A DNA stretch of 64,000 nucleotides from positions 1-64,000 of the forward strand of contig CACXPX010000010.1 of the NCBI GenBank assembly GCA_902769705.1, read 5' to 3'. Positions 1 through 9,746 of this stretch are shown here, in pieces. Source of the DNA: an uncultured Prevotellaceae bacterium. Lineage in GTDB: Bacteria; Bacteroidota; Bacteroidia; Bacteroidales; Bacteroidaceae. Both the position numbers and the translations under genes were made by a program. The notes beneath the pieces were generated by a model. The model was not told the DNA's origin, did no database searches, and saw only the letters and a program-made list of their open reading frames with translations. Within the stretch, counting starts at the first letter, position 1. Each line of letters opens with the position of its first letter.

Positions 1-25
1 CGCTGGTTTACTCCCAACTCTCTCC

Positions 26-71
26 CCCAAGGCGTTGCCTTGGGCTGGTAGCTGCTGCCCCCTTCAGGGGC
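26..71. repeat. Two GC-rich hairpins at the left edge
   Basis: CCCAAGGC and GCCTTGGG (26-33 and 37-44) form a perfect 8-bp stem around GTT. GCCCC and GGGGC follow at 57-71. Similar C-tract/G-tract hairpins occur at 14095-14164. The left neighbour gene is outside the window, so it is unclear whether these are terminators or dispersed palindromes. Confidence 0.5.
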
Positions 72-109
72 GTTAGGGTCAACTGCTGTATCATTCCCTA
101 AAAAAAAAC

Positions 110-142
110 ATCGGGGGAACGAATTCTCGTTCTCCCGATATT
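110..142 (-). terminator. Rho-independent terminator of the small secreted protein gene
   Basis: ATCGGGGGAACGA and TCGTTCTCCCGAT pair over 13 bp with one mismatch around ATTC. On the minus strand the hairpin is followed by a T run (A run at about 101-109 on the plus strand). It lies just past the stop of the minus-strand gene at 162-518. Confidence 0.8.
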
Positions 143-161
143 TCAAAAGCCTTTTCTGCTT

Positions 162-518
162 TTAAAGCCCCTTGTTGCGGAGTGTTACGCCGAGCAGCAT
201 CATGTAGGTGTCGAATTGCTTGTCGTTCAGCACGCGCTGCATCTGTTTTGCGTCTTTTCTCACTGCCTGGTGAACCAGGAATCTGCGCTGGTGGGCTCTT
301 GCGTTGGCAGCCGACATCATATCACTGTTGAAACATTCTTGGATGACTTGTACTGCTTCCATCTGTTCGGAGGTCAGTTCCAGCTTCTCAGCCAGGCGGC
401 GCATGTCGAAACTCATGTCGTAGTTTGCTACGCTCTTTTCTGATCTGTAACTCTCGTTTCCGGCAAAACCGAACGTGAAGGTCATCATGGCTACCATTGT
501 CAAAATCAACTTTTTCAT
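162..518 (-). CDS. Small secreted protein of unknown function
   Basis: The 118-residue product begins with a typical signal peptide (MKKLILTMVAMMTFTFGFAG), so it is probably exported to the periplasm. The mature part is charged and predicted helical, with MRRLAEKLELTSEQMEAVQ followed by a basic segment. The phrase 'LTSEQ' and the Met/Arg-rich helices recall Spy/CpxP-type or other small Bacteroidales helical proteins, but no diagnostic motif is present and I assign no function. It is monocistronic: a terminator lies just downstream and more than 1.2 kb of gene-free DNA lies upstream. A purine-rich AAAGGAAC ribosome site precedes the ATG. Confidence 0.75.
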   Translation of the reverse strand: MKKLILTMVAMMTFTFGFAGNESYRSEKSVANYDMSFDMRRLAEKLELTSEQMEAVQVIQECFNSDMMSAANARAHQRRFLVHQAVRKDAKQMQRVLNDKQFDTYMMLLGVTLRNKGL

Positions 519-1243
519 TTTTTTGTTCCTTTCTTTGTTTTTATTCGGGTCTCCGCCTTTTCGTTTTGTTATCCTGAACCATCGTTATCCTGATGTTATC
601 CTGAGCGGGCGTCGTCCCTACGTTGTTAATATTTTTTATTGTTCTTTTTTAGTTATCCTGTTTTGTTGTTTTCTGTTTATTTGACGCAGAGTAAATGAAA
701 AGGTTTAAAACAAATCGAAAAATTTTTTTTCTACCCGAGTTTCCCCACATTATAATATATATATACGAAAAAAATTTCTTTATTTTATTTTCCATAGGCC
801 GATTTTTCACCCAGTGCACTGCCTGAAAAACAATTTTCAAGGCTGATAAATGATCTTTTCTTGCCAGCCGAATAAGGATTTTTGCCCTTCTAAATCGTTG
901 AAAACCACACGATTTTTTGATTTGTACGAATTTTTCAACACACAAAAAACCTTCCACTCCGCAACCGACCGCATTTACCCGAAAACGCTCTATGAGAAGA
1001 GAACTGCAGAAATGGCGCATTGCACCCTAAAAAACATCGTTCTCCACGCAAAAAACTTCAATTTTCAGCTCAAAAAACGGCGAAAATGGCACTCAAAAAT
1101 CAAATACCAAGTTTTCTTTTTACATAGAATGCGGAGAAAAGAACGGTGTACAAATGTAAAAGTTTTTCGCAACATTTCTTATAGCATTGTTGCCCTCGGC
1201 CGAGCTATCGCTTAATGTTTTCAGATGTGGCTTTTAACCAAAA

Positions 1244-1478
1244 CGTCACGCGTCACAACGTCACACGTCACATTAAGCACCTTCCACATGTGCAAAGTGC
1301 CCTCCATGCTAGAAGGTTATTATAATATATAATATATATATATTATATATTATAATAAAATTACTATTATTACATTCCATCATTATTCACCATCAAAATC
1401 TTTCAATTTAAAACACAAATTACATCTCGGAAATGTTGAACGACCTTAATGTGACGTGTGACGTTGTGACGTGTGACG
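1244..1478. repeat. 34-bp inverted repeat enclosing a 42-bp perfect palindrome
   Basis: The arms at 1244-1277 and 1445-1478 are reverse complements over 34 bp with one mismatch. They are built from repeated GTGACG and CGTCAC words. Between them, 1317-1358 is a perfect 42-bp palindrome made only of A and T. The arms resemble terminal inverted repeats of a small non-autonomous element, but I see no convincing target-site duplication and no transposase. Confidence 0.85.
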
Positions 1479-1495
1479 AAATTTGCTATGGCTGC

Positions 1496-1561
1496 GTCAT
1501 CAACCATCTTTAACCGCCTCATTGCATAGCTTTGACAAGCTCAAAGATGACCTTTTGCAGC
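1496..1561. repeat. 22-bp-period repeat units, short array
   Basis: Three consecutive 22-bp units start at 1496, 1518 and 1540. The middle one carries CTCATTGCATAGCTTTGAC, nearly the same as a unit at 57263. Diverged units may also lie near 1198-1241 (TTCAGATGTGGCTTTTAAC at 1220-1238). Confidence 0.6.
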
Positions 1562-1704
1562 CTCGAAAAAAATTAATGAAGACGAGCGAAAAAATTGACG
1601 TTCGTCGATTTTTCTCACATTCGGCCAAGTTCAAGCAAAGCTTAAACTTTTCTCTCATTTAATCGAAAAATTTAACAAAATTTTGCACGCTATGAGCCTC
1701 AAAA

Positions 1705-1736
1705 TTTGGAGAGATGAAAAATTAATAGTAAATTTG
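1705..1736 (+). promoter_or_regulatory. Bacteroidetes-type promoter of the GH51 gene
   Basis: TTTG at 1705-1708, a 20-base spacer, then TAAATTTG at 1729-1736. This fits the -33/-7 consensus of the Bacteroidetes primary sigma factor and leaves a leader of about 35-40 bases before the start at 1782. Confidence 0.7.
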
Positions 1737-1781
1737 CAGAAACAAAAACAATCTATCAGAATCACTTAACTATTATCCCGA

Positions 1782-3833
1782 ATGCCTATGAAAAAGCTAT
1801 TAGTTATCACCGTTTTGCTGTGCATGAACGCCCTGATGCTCCAAGCTCGTCAACTGACAGGGCAACTGGTGCCGAACACTGCTGCCGAGCCTCAACAGAA
1901 GAGTGGCAGCGCCCAGCTGACACTTCGCCTCGACAAGGCCGAAACAGAGGTGAGCCCGATGCTCTACGGACTGATGACCGAGGAAATCAACTATGCTTAC
2001 GAGGGTGGACTCTACACGCAGCTGGTGCCTAACCCATCGTTTGCCGACATGTTCAATCCTCGGGGAGGACGCCGCGGACGCCAGAACCAAAACCAACCCC
2101 GCTACACGGTCCGCCCCGAACGCTGGCAGCTCTCTGACACGGTGAAGGTTCAAGTGCGCCAGAACCGCCAAGGAGGCATCAACGACGCCAATCCCACTTC
2201 GCTCGTTGTGAACTTCGATGAGGCAGGCCTTGCTCTCGTCAGCGAGGGATACTGGGGATTCCCCATCCGCAAGAACACGGCCTTCAAGGGTGCGCTCTAT
2301 GCACGTCAGCCAGCTGCGGGAAACACGCCTGTGAAGCACCTGACCATCGCTCTGAAGAGCGCTGACGGGGCCACCACTTATGCCGAGACAAAACTGAGCG
2401 GCTTCGGCAAAGAATGGAAGAAGTTTGACATCCAACTGACCACCTCGGCCACCCAAGCCGACACGAAGGATGCATGCCTCTTCATCATCGCCGACGAACC
2501 GGGCGACATCGAACTCACTCGCGTGACGCTCTTTGCGCCCAGTTTCAAAGGCCGCAAAAACGGCTTGCGCGTAGACCTGATGGAGATGATGGCCGAGATG
2601 CGCCCCAAGTTTGTGCGATTCCCTGGCGGCAACTATCTGGAGGGAAACAACTTTGCCAACCGTTTCGACTGGAAGCAAACCATCGGCGACCCCGATGAGC
2701 GTCCCGGACATCAGAGCCCGTGGGGATACCGCTCAACCGACGGGCTGGGGTTGCTGGAGTTCTGCCAATGGGCTGAAGACACCGGTGGCGAGCCTGTGGT
2801 GGGTGTGTTTGCCGGATATGTGTTGAACGGCGACCATCTGGACGGCGACTACATCAAGCCTTTCATTCAAGACGCGCTGGACGAAATCGAATACATCATT
2901 GGCGATGCCAACACCACCAAGTGGGGTGCAGCTCGTGCGCGCGATGGCCATCCGCAGCCCTTCCCCCTCCACTATGTGGAGATTGGCAACGAGGATTTCT
3001 TCGACCGCAGCGGCAGCTATCCCAACCGCTTCAAGATGTTCTACGAGGCCATCAAGGCACGCTATCCGCAACTGCAGATCATCTCCACCGTTGGCTATAA
3101 CGCCCTGAAGTCGAAAGCCATTCCCAACCCTGTGGTCGACGTGATTGACGAGCACTACTATCGCAACGCCTTCGATATGTACCGCAATGCGTTCCAATAC
3201 GACAGCTACGACCGCAAGGGACCGAAGATTTTCTGTGGCGAATGGGCCACTCGTGAAGGTTCGCCCACCACCAACATGAATGCTGCACTGGGTGATGCGG
3301 CTTGGATGGCCTGCATGGAACGCAACTCCGACATCTGTATCATGTCGTGCTACGCTCCGCTGTTTGTCAATGTTGAGCCTGGCGCCATGCAATGGGCAAG
3401 CGACTTGATTGGCTACGACGTGCTGAACGCTTACGGCTCGCCGTCGTATTGGGCACAGGTGATGTTCTCGAAGTATCTGGGCGACCGCATCGTGCCTGTG
3501 GAAGCCGTTGGCATTCCCCGGCAGAAGCTGGACCGCAACGATGAGGCGAATGCCGTGTTCTACACCGCCACAAAGGATGCCAAGACGGGGAAGACCTACC
3601 TGAAACTGGTGAATGCGGTGGGCGATGCCCAGAAACTCAGCATCAAGCTGGAAGGCGCGGCGAAGGTAAAGGCGAAGGCGAAGAAGATTGAACTGAAGTC
3701 TGCCCGCCCGGAAGACACAAACTCCATCGACAATCCTCGCAACATCATTCCGCAAGAGTCCACGCAAAAGGTGGGCAGGCAATTCCCCATCACGCTCGCA
3801 CCCTACTCCATCACGGTGCTGGTGATTGAGTGA
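1782..3833 (+). CDS. Secreted GH51 alpha-L-arabinofuranosidase
   Basis: A 683-residue exported glycosidase that should release terminal arabinose from arabinan or arabinoxylan side chains. An N-terminal signal peptide (MKKLLVITVLLCMNALMLQA, after an optional MP) precedes a beta-sandwich carbohydrate-binding-like region (about 45-255). The TIM-barrel domain has KFVRFPGGNYLEGNN, then YVEIGNEDFFD with Glu404 as likely acid/base, and IFCGEWATREG with Glu487 as likely nucleophile. A C-terminal beta domain ends with PYSITVLVIE. The start may be 1782 or the next Met at 1788. A good promoter lies upstream and a hairpin terminator downstream. It is alone here, but its substrate fits the pectin lyases at 40-51 kb. 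Confidence 0.93.
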   Translation: MPMKKLLVITVLLCMNALMLQARQLTGQLVPNTAAEPQQKSGSAQLTLRLDKAETEVSPMLYGLMTEEINYAYEGGLYTQLVPNPSFADMFNPRGGRRGRQNQNQPRYTVRPERWQLSDTVKVQVRQNRQGGINDANPTSLVVNFDEAGLALVSEGYWGFPIRKNTAFKGALYARQPAAGNTPVKHLTIALKSADGATTYAETKLSGFGKEWKKFDIQLTTSATQADTKDACLFIIADEPGDIELTRVTLFAPSFKGRKNGLRVDLMEMMAEMRPKFVRFPGGNYLEGNNFANRFDWKQTIGDPDERPGHQSPWGYRSTDGLGLLEFCQWAEDTGGEPVVGVFAGYVLNGDHLDGDYIKPFIQDALDEIEYIIGDANTTKWGAARARDGHPQPFPLHYVEIGNEDFFDRSGSYPNRFKMFYEAIKARYPQLQIISTVGYNALKSKAIPNPVVDVIDEHYYRNAFDMYRNAFQYDSYDRKGPKIFCGEWATREGSPTTNMNAALGDAAWMACMERNSDICIMSCYAPLFVNVEPGAMQWASDLIGYDVLNAYGSPSYWAQVMFSKYLGDRIVPVEAVGIPRQKLDRNDEANAVFYTATKDAKTGKTYLKLVNAVGDAQKLSIKLEGAAKVKAKAKKIELKSARPEDTNSIDNPRNIIPQESTQKVGRQFPITLAPYSITVLVIE

Positions 3834-3835
3834 AA

Positions 3836-3874
3836 AAAACAGCCTCCGCACGATTGAAGTGTAGAGGCTGTTTT
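3836..3874. terminator. Bidirectional terminator between GH51 and the aldo/keto reductase
   Basis: AAAACAGCCTC and GAGGCTGTTTT form a perfect 11-bp stem with a 17-base loop, starting two bases after the GH51 stop. A/T runs flank both arms, so it can serve the convergent gene as well. Confidence 0.85.
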
Positions 3875-3898
3875 GCTTCTTGGTTTGAAAATGGATGG

Positions 3899-4885
<987 letters not shown>

Positions 4886-4930
4886 GTTGGATTTTGCTTT
4901 ACAATTATTGTTTTTCAGGTCTCACGTTTT

Positions 4931-6316
4931 TCAGGACGATGCTTGGCGGTCTTTTTCGATGAGTGCCAGCAGGTGTTCAACGGCTTCGCTCTCCGGTATG
5001 TTCTTCTCCACGCAAACCTTCTGCCGATAGAGCGAGATGCGTCCGGGGCCTGCTCCTACATATCCGTAGTCGGCATCAGCCATTTCGCCAGGTCCGTTCA
5101 CAATGCATCCCATGATGCCGATTTTCAACCCTACAAGGTCGGCTGTGGCCTTTTTGATGCGGGCGATGGTCTCCTGCAGGTTGTAGAGCGTTCGGCCGCA
5201 ACCTGGGCAAGAGATGTATTCGGTCTTCGTGAACTTGATGCGAGCTGCCTGAAGGATGGCATCGGCCAATGTGGTCAGCTGTTCTTCGCTGAAGAAAGGA
5301 TTGTGGATGACCAGCTCATGAGCTTTGCGGTCGATGAGCAGCGCGCCCACCGCCATCGCGGCCTTCAGTTGCAGCGTCTCCCAGTCGGCTTCGTTGATGT
5401 TCAAGGTGACGGTGTCTTCTTTGATGGAAGCCTCAGCCTGAGCTCTCAGCAAGACGCATTCCTCGATGCTGTCCACCAGCTTTCGTGCCACAGGAATCTC
5501 GCATTCGGGTTCCTCGCTCAGGCTCACGCGAATGGTGTCGCCAATGCCTTCAGTGAGCAAAGCTCCTATTCCCACCGCACTCTTGATGCGTCCGTCCTCA
5601 CCCTCGCCAGCCTCTGTGACGCCCAGATGAAGTGGATAGTGCATGTCCTCTGCATCCATCGTCTGCACCAGTAATCTCACCGTCTGCACCATCACAACAG
5701 TGTTCGATGCCTTAATGCTGATGACAATGTCGTTGAAGTCTTCGCGGCGGAAGATGCGCAGGAATTCCATGCAACTCTCCACGATGCCCTCCGGCGTGTC
5801 GCCATATCTCGACATGATGCGGTCGCTGAGCGAGCCGTGGTTCACTCCGATACGCACAGCTGTATGATGCTCCTTGCAAATCTTGATGAAAGGCATCAAA
5901 CGTTCGTCTATCTTTCGCAACTCGGCGGCATATTCCTCATCGGTGTACTCCAGATGCTTGAACGTTCGTGCGGGGTCAACATAGTTTCCCGGGTTGATGC
6001 GAACTTTTTCGGCATATTGCGCAGCCACATCGGCCACATTGGCGTTGAAATGCACATCGGCAACCAGCGGTGTCTTGATTCCCTTCGAACGCAAGGCGGC
6101 ACTGATATTCTTCAGGTTCTCAGCCTCTCGCCGACCTTGTGTGGTCAGCCTGACGAGTTCGCCACCCGCCTCGATGATGCGCAAGGATTGGGCAACGCAG
6201 GCTTCTGTATCGAGCGTGTTGGTTGTGGTCATCGACTGGATGCGGATGGGATTCGCGCCACCCATATCCAAGCCGCCCACATGCACCACCGAGCTTTTTC
6301 TTCTCTGGTATCCCAT
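4931..6316 (-). CDS. ispG: 4-hydroxy-3-methylbut-2-enyl diphosphate synthase with shortened insert
   Basis: This enzyme makes HMBPP from methylerythritol cyclodiphosphate in the MEP isoprenoid pathway. The N-terminal TIM barrel (GGANPIRIQSMTTTNTLDTE, PLVADVHFN, VRINPGNYVD, GVTEAGEGEDGRIKSA) and the C-terminal iron-sulfur domain are intact, with Cys370, Cys373 and Cys404 (CPGCGRTL, GCIVNGPGEMADADYG) as likely 4Fe-4S ligands. At 461 residues it is unusual. Bacteroidales proteins I know have about 600 because of a large domain between barrel and cluster domain, and E. coli has 372. Here only about 90 residues remain in that position. It is followed by the aldo/keto reductase and preceded by purE three bases away. 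Confidence 0.93.
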   Translation of the reverse strand: MGYQRRKSSVVHVGGLDMGGANPIRIQSMTTTNTLDTEACVAQSLRIIEAGGELVRLTTQGRREAENLKNISAALRSKGIKTPLVADVHFNANVADVAAQYAEKVRINPGNYVDPARTFKHLEYTDEEYAAELRKIDERLMPFIKICKEHHTAVRIGVNHGSLSDRIMSRYGDTPEGIVESCMEFLRIFRREDFNDIVISIKASNTVVMVQTVRLLVQTMDAEDMHYPLHLGVTEAGEGEDGRIKSAVGIGALLTEGIGDTIRVSLSEEPECEIPVARKLVDSIEECVLLRAQAEASIKEDTVTLNINEADWETLQLKAAMAVGALLIDRKAHELVIHNPFFSEEQLTTLADAILQAARIKFTKTEYISCPGCGRTLYNLQETIARIKKATADLVGLKIGIMGCIVNGPGEMADADYGYVGAGPGRISLYRQKVCVEKNIPESEAVEHLLALIEKDRQASS

Positions 6317-6319
6317 CTC

Positions 6320-6835
6320 TCAATTGGTCTTGAAGTCGTATTTCACGTCGGCCAACGCTTGATTGGCCTTCTCTATCTTCTGACCCAGCGTCGACTTGTA
6401 TTCCTCCATCTTGCGGGCAATCTCTTCATCGGCCAAAGCCAACATTTCGGTAGCCAAGATGGCGGCGTTGAGCGCTCCGTTGATGGCTACTGTTGCCACA
6501 GGAATTCCGGGAGGCATCTGCAGAATGCTGTAGAGGGCGTCCATGCCATCCAGTACGCTTCCTTTAATGGGAACGCCAATCACTGGCAACGTGGTGCTAG
6601 CGGCAATCACGCCCGGCAATGCCGCAGCCATTCCAGCTCCGGCAATGATGACTCGGATGCCTCTGCTTTTGGCGCCTTTGGCAAAAGCCTCAACGGCATC
6701 GGGTGTGCGATGGGCTGAGAGCGCGTTCACTTCGAAAGGTATTTGCATGTCGTTGAGAAACTGGCATGCTTTTTCCATGATAGGCAGGTCGCTTGTGCTG
6801 CCCATAATGATGCTGACTATTGGAGTTTTGTTCAT
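6320..6835 (-). CDS. purE: N5-carboxyaminoimidazole ribonucleotide mutase
   Basis: PurE converts N5-CAIR to CAIR in purine synthesis. The 171-residue protein has the class I signature: VSIIMGSTSDLPIM at the N-terminus (GSxSD), NALSAHRTPD (SAHRTP), and AGAGMAAALPGVIAA with GVPI. The start at 6835 (MNKTPIVS) is preferred because the family begins right before this strand. The frame is open to an ATG at 6868, which would add an unconserved 11 residues. It sits between the PAP2 gene and ispG in one minus-strand run; ispG starts three bases after its stop. Confidence 0.94.
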   Translation of the reverse strand: MNKTPIVSIIMGSTSDLPIMEKACQFLNDMQIPFEVNALSAHRTPDAVEAFAKGAKSRGIRVIIAGAGMAAALPGVIAASTTLPVIGVPIKGSVLDGMDALYSILQMPPGIPVATVAINGALNAAILATEMLALADEEIARKMEEYKSTLGQKIEKANQALADVKYDFKTN

Positions 6836-6868
6836 ATCGTAAATAAAATATAAATTGTCAATTGTCAA

Positions 6869-7486
6869 TTAAAAGCGCAGGATGATGTAGAAAGCGCAAA
6901 CCAATCCCACGAAAAAGCCCGCCACAACCTGAGCCAACGAGTGCTGACGCAGAATCATACGTGCCGTGCCAACCATTCCAGCCAACACAAGCACTAAGCA
7001 GAGCCACCAAACCGGATTGAAGGAAAAGATGAGCGAGAAGGCCACAATTGCGCCCGTCACACCACCTATGGCTGCCGAATGGGTGGAAATCTTCCACCAC
7101 ACGTTGATAATGGCGCAGACGATTTGAATCATGAGGGCTGCCACAAGAATTCCTCCCATGAAGTGTGGTATTTTCAAGAGCCCCATGATATAGTAGCAGG
7201 TGAAATAGCACACGATGCTGATGATATAAGGCACCATACGTCTTTCCTTGATTCCCAGCTCAATGAGGTTCCAGCCTTGATATTTGCGATAGAGATGAAT
7301 CAGGATGGTGGGCAAGAGGATGGTGAAAAGATAGACCATCACCAAAACCTCAATCTTGAACTTCAGATGGTAGGCGTTGAGATAACTGAAAAGGAAAAGC
7401 CCTATCAACCCTACGAAGGGCAGATAGAACGGTGTGAAAATCAAGCTGATGACCCGCGCGGCCAAGATGATGTCTTTTTCTCTCAT
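6869..7486 (-). CDS. PAP2-fold membrane protein
   Basis: A 205-residue protein with about five or six hydrophobic segments. It matches the PAP2 phosphatase fold late in the chain: KISTHSAAIGGVTGA corresponds to the SGH motif, and ARMILRQHSLAQVVAGFFVG to the last histidine/aspartate motif, with Gln for the usual Gly and Gln for Asp. The first KxxxxxxRP motif appears as KERRMVPY. It probably acts on a lipid phosphate or diphosphate in the inner membrane, for example in undecaprenyl phosphate recycling, but the substrate is not evident. It lies between rpoN and purE on the same strand. Confidence 0.72.
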   Translation of the reverse strand: MREKDIILAARVISLIFTPFYLPFVGLIGLFLFSYLNAYHLKFKIEVLVMVYLFTILLPTILIHLYRKYQGWNLIELGIKERRMVPYIISIVCYFTCYYIMGLLKIPHFMGGILVAALMIQIVCAIINVWWKISTHSAAIGGVTGAIVAFSLIFSFNPVWWLCLVLVLAGMVGTARMILRQHSLAQVVAGFFVGLVCAFYIILRF

Positions 7487-7493
7487 TATTTTC

Positions 7494-8990
7494 TTATACT
7501 TTTCTTAATCGTGCGACAGCAAAGCCCATTTGCTCGCGATATTTGGCCACCGTGCGGCGTGCAATGGGAAAACCTTTCTCGTTCATCAGTTTCATCAGAG
7601 CTTCGTCGCTATATGGCTTTTGCTTGTTCTCGTTTTCGATAATCTCTTTCAACGCCAGTTTTATCTTGCGTGTTGACATTTCCTCGCCGTCTTCGGTTGT
7701 ATAGCCGTCGCTGAAGAAGAACCGCAGCGGAAACGTTCCCCACCGTGTCTGGGCGTACTTCACATTCGACACACGCGAAATGGTGGAGATGTCGAGTCCA
7801 GTCCGCTCGGCAATGTCTTTCAGAATCATCGGCTTCAAGTCGGCTTCGTCGCCATCTTGGAAGAAACGCAGCTGCCAGTCGATGATGGCCTTCATCGTGA
7901 TGTAGAGCGTGTGCCGGCGTTGCTTCACGGCCTCAATGAAGCCTTGCGCCTTGTCCACTTTTTCTTTGGCATAGAGCAGCGCCTCCTTCGTCTGCCGGCT
8001 CATGCCTTCGCGATTGTTCTTATACGCATCAACCATCTCGGTGAACGATGGCGAAATCTTCAGCTCGGGAATGTTTCCGCGATTCAGATAGAACGTGACC
8101 GTTCCGTCGTCGTTAGTATCAACGATGAAGTCGGGCGTGATTTGCTGCAGGTTGCGCCCCTCGGTCTCGCCAAGCGATGCACCCGGCTTGGGGTTCAGCC
8201 TGTGAATCTCCTGCTGCAGCGTCTTCACCTGGTCGTCGCTCAGGTCGAGAGCGTCTTGTATTTTATGCCAATGTTTCTTGATGAACTCATCGAAATAGCG
8301 CGTGATGATGCGTTTCATTTGGGTGCGGAGCCAACTGACGGGTTTCCTTTCCACCTGAAGCAGCAGGCACTCTTGCAACGAGCGGGCACCGATGCCGGGT
8401 GGGTCGAACTCTTGCAACTTCTTCAACACCTGCTCAATCTCTTTCTCGCTGACGTCGATGTAGTGCTTAATCGCCAAGTCGTCAGAAATCTCACCTAGGT
8501 CTTTGCGCAAATAGCCGTCGTCGTCGAGCGAACCAATGAGATATTCCATCACGTCGCGCTGCGTGTCGTCAAGCTCCATCTCGCCCATCTGCTCCTTCAG
8601 CTTGTCATAGAAAGAGATGGTGTCACCATAAACCATCTCCTCGTATTCGGCATTCTGGTAGTAGCCTTGGGGATTGTATTGTGGCATCTCGTCATCGCGT
8701 CCGATATTCGAGAGCGCGTTGTCGAGCGCGTCTTCACGTTCCTCACGCTCGGTTTGTTGCTCATAGGTTTCATATGCCTCCTCGCCCATCGAGTCGTCGC
8801 GCTCGTCGTTCAACGCGTCGTCGGGCGACATCGCTTCAAGCGCCGGATTGTCGTCGAGCTCCAAGTTGATGTTCTCCTCCAGTTCGGTGAGCGGCATCTC
8901 AAGGAGCCTTACCTGCAACATCTGCTGTGTCGACAGCCGTTGCTGCAGTTTCTGTTCTTGGCGTTGTACTTGAATCTGTCCTTGTGGCAT
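7494..8990 (-). CDS. rpoN: RNA polymerase sigma-54 factor
   Basis: Sigma-54 directs RNA polymerase to -24/-12 promoters and needs an AAA+ activator. The 498-residue protein has all three regions: the Gln/Leu-rich N-terminal region I (QKLQQRLSTQQMLQVRLLEMPLTELEE), an acidic region II (about 45-110), the core-binding domain with DPPGIGARSLQECLLLQ, the helix-turn-helix, and the C-terminal RpoN box ARRTVAKYREQMG. No enhancer-binding activator is in the window. It ends eight bases before the PAP2 gene and is followed there by purE and ispG, an arrangement that implies co-transcription, not a shared function. Confidence 0.96.
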   Translation of the reverse strand: MPQGQIQVQRQEQKLQQRLSTQQMLQVRLLEMPLTELEENINLELDDNPALEAMSPDDALNDERDDSMGEEAYETYEQQTEREEREDALDNALSNIGRDDEMPQYNPQGYYQNAEYEEMVYGDTISFYDKLKEQMGEMELDDTQRDVMEYLIGSLDDDGYLRKDLGEISDDLAIKHYIDVSEKEIEQVLKKLQEFDPPGIGARSLQECLLLQVERKPVSWLRTQMKRIITRYFDEFIKKHWHKIQDALDLSDDQVKTLQQEIHRLNPKPGASLGETEGRNLQQITPDFIVDTNDDGTVTFYLNRGNIPELKISPSFTEMVDAYKNNREGMSRQTKEALLYAKEKVDKAQGFIEAVKQRRHTLYITMKAIIDWQLRFFQDGDEADLKPMILKDIAERTGLDISTISRVSNVKYAQTRWGTFPLRFFFSDGYTTEDGEEMSTRKIKLALKEIIENENKQKPYSDEALMKLMNEKGFPIARRTVAKYREQMGFAVARLRKV

Positions 8991-9050
8991 ACTTTTCTAT
9001 AAGGGTTTAAAGGGCTTAAAGGGGAGTGGAAGGGGCTTACCCCTTATGCT

Positions 9051-9731
9051 CTAACTTTTATAATACTCCTTCAGCTGAGCGGCAAAGGCGGCGAGCTTCT
9101 GCGGGTTGTCATTTCCGAACCGCTGCCAGACCTGCTGGCAAGGGTTGAGCAACGGGCTCGTCAAGAAGTCGCTGCGATTGAGATAGGGGTCGCAGAACTG
9201 ATAGATTTCCATCACCTCAACCACCAACTTGGCCGACGTCTTCAGGAGTTTGGCCAGCTCCATCACCTCGGGCGTGCCCACCACCATCGTGATTGGGGTG
9301 AGCCTGAAGTAGAGGTCGAGAATCAGGATGAGCGCCACGGGCGTCAACTGGGCATAGCCCTCCTGCCCTCTCCCACCCGCCGTCGGCAGCTCGATGGGCT
9401 TGAAGTCTTTCTCCCACGTCTCGTTCACGTCCACGCCGTCGTAAAAGAGCGAGGCGTTTCCGTATCCCACCTTCTGTCTCAGCAGCTTCACGCCGCGTGC
9501 CAGCTTCTTCGGGTTCTGCCCGTAGGTGTCCCACAGCCGTTGTATGCGCGGCGTGTCGATGGTGCGCAGACGGAACATCTGCTGGTTGAGGAACTGTGGC
9601 GGAATGTGCAGCTCGAGTGCCAGCTCCACCAACTGTCGGCTATAGACGGGCTTCACGCCTTCAGGCTTCCTGAGATAGAGTTGCATCAGCAGGAGCCAGT
9701 ATTCGTCGGTCCAAAGGGGATGAGTTGCCAT
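9051..9731 (-). CDS. Unknown protein with two internal repeats
   Basis: A 226-residue soluble protein that I do not recognise. It appears built from two related halves of about 80-95 residues. The first runs from WTDEYWLLLMQLYLR through ELALELHIPPQFLNQQMF to RIQRLWDTYGQNPKKLARGVKLLRQ. The second runs from LTPVALILILDLYFR through ELAKLLKTSAKLVVEVMEIY to PCQQVWQRFGNDNPQKLAAFAAQLKEYY. Both are helical and may be winged-helix-like. A Gly-rich, Trp-containing linker separates them. It lies between the phosphatase gene and rpoN on the same strand with gaps of 15 and 60 bases, so it may share their transcript. Confidence 0.7.
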   Translation of the reverse strand: MATHPLWTDEYWLLLMQLYLRKPEGVKPVYSRQLVELALELHIPPQFLNQQMFRLRTIDTPRIQRLWDTYGQNPKKLARGVKLLRQKVGYGNASLFYDGVDVNETWEKDFKPIELPTAGGRGQEGYAQLTPVALILILDLYFRLTPITMVVGTPEVMELAKLLKTSAKLVVEVMEIYQFCDPYLNRSDFLTSPLLNPCQQVWQRFGNDNPQKLAAFAAQLKEYYKS

Positions 9732-9746
9732 TGTCTTTTCGGGTGT

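Larger units (their letters stand above)
519..1781. other. 1.26-kb gene-free stretch
   Basis: No open frame here looks like a gene; the longer frames overlap on both strands and show no domain. The stretch holds four short direct copies of GTTATCCTG (about 568-660), a 34-bp inverted repeat enclosing a 42-bp perfect palindrome (1244-1478), a few 22-bp units (1496-1561), and the promoter of the GH51 gene (1705-1736). Confidence 0.7.

Noticed and set aside
568-660. Four GTTATCCTG words, DnaA-box-like
   Set aside because: They share TTATCC with the box but lack CACA; one-strand repeats in a leader, no skew change nearby. The cluster at 29 kb is far better.
649-1215. Open frames on both strands in the gene-free stretch (123 and 121 codons)
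   Set aside because: They overlap each other in AT-rich low-complexity DNA, have no domain or signal, and no ribosome site.
1800-2711. Long minus-strand frame (303 codons) across the GH51 gene
   Set aside because: It is the shadow of a GC-rich gene with clear domain motifs on the plus strand.
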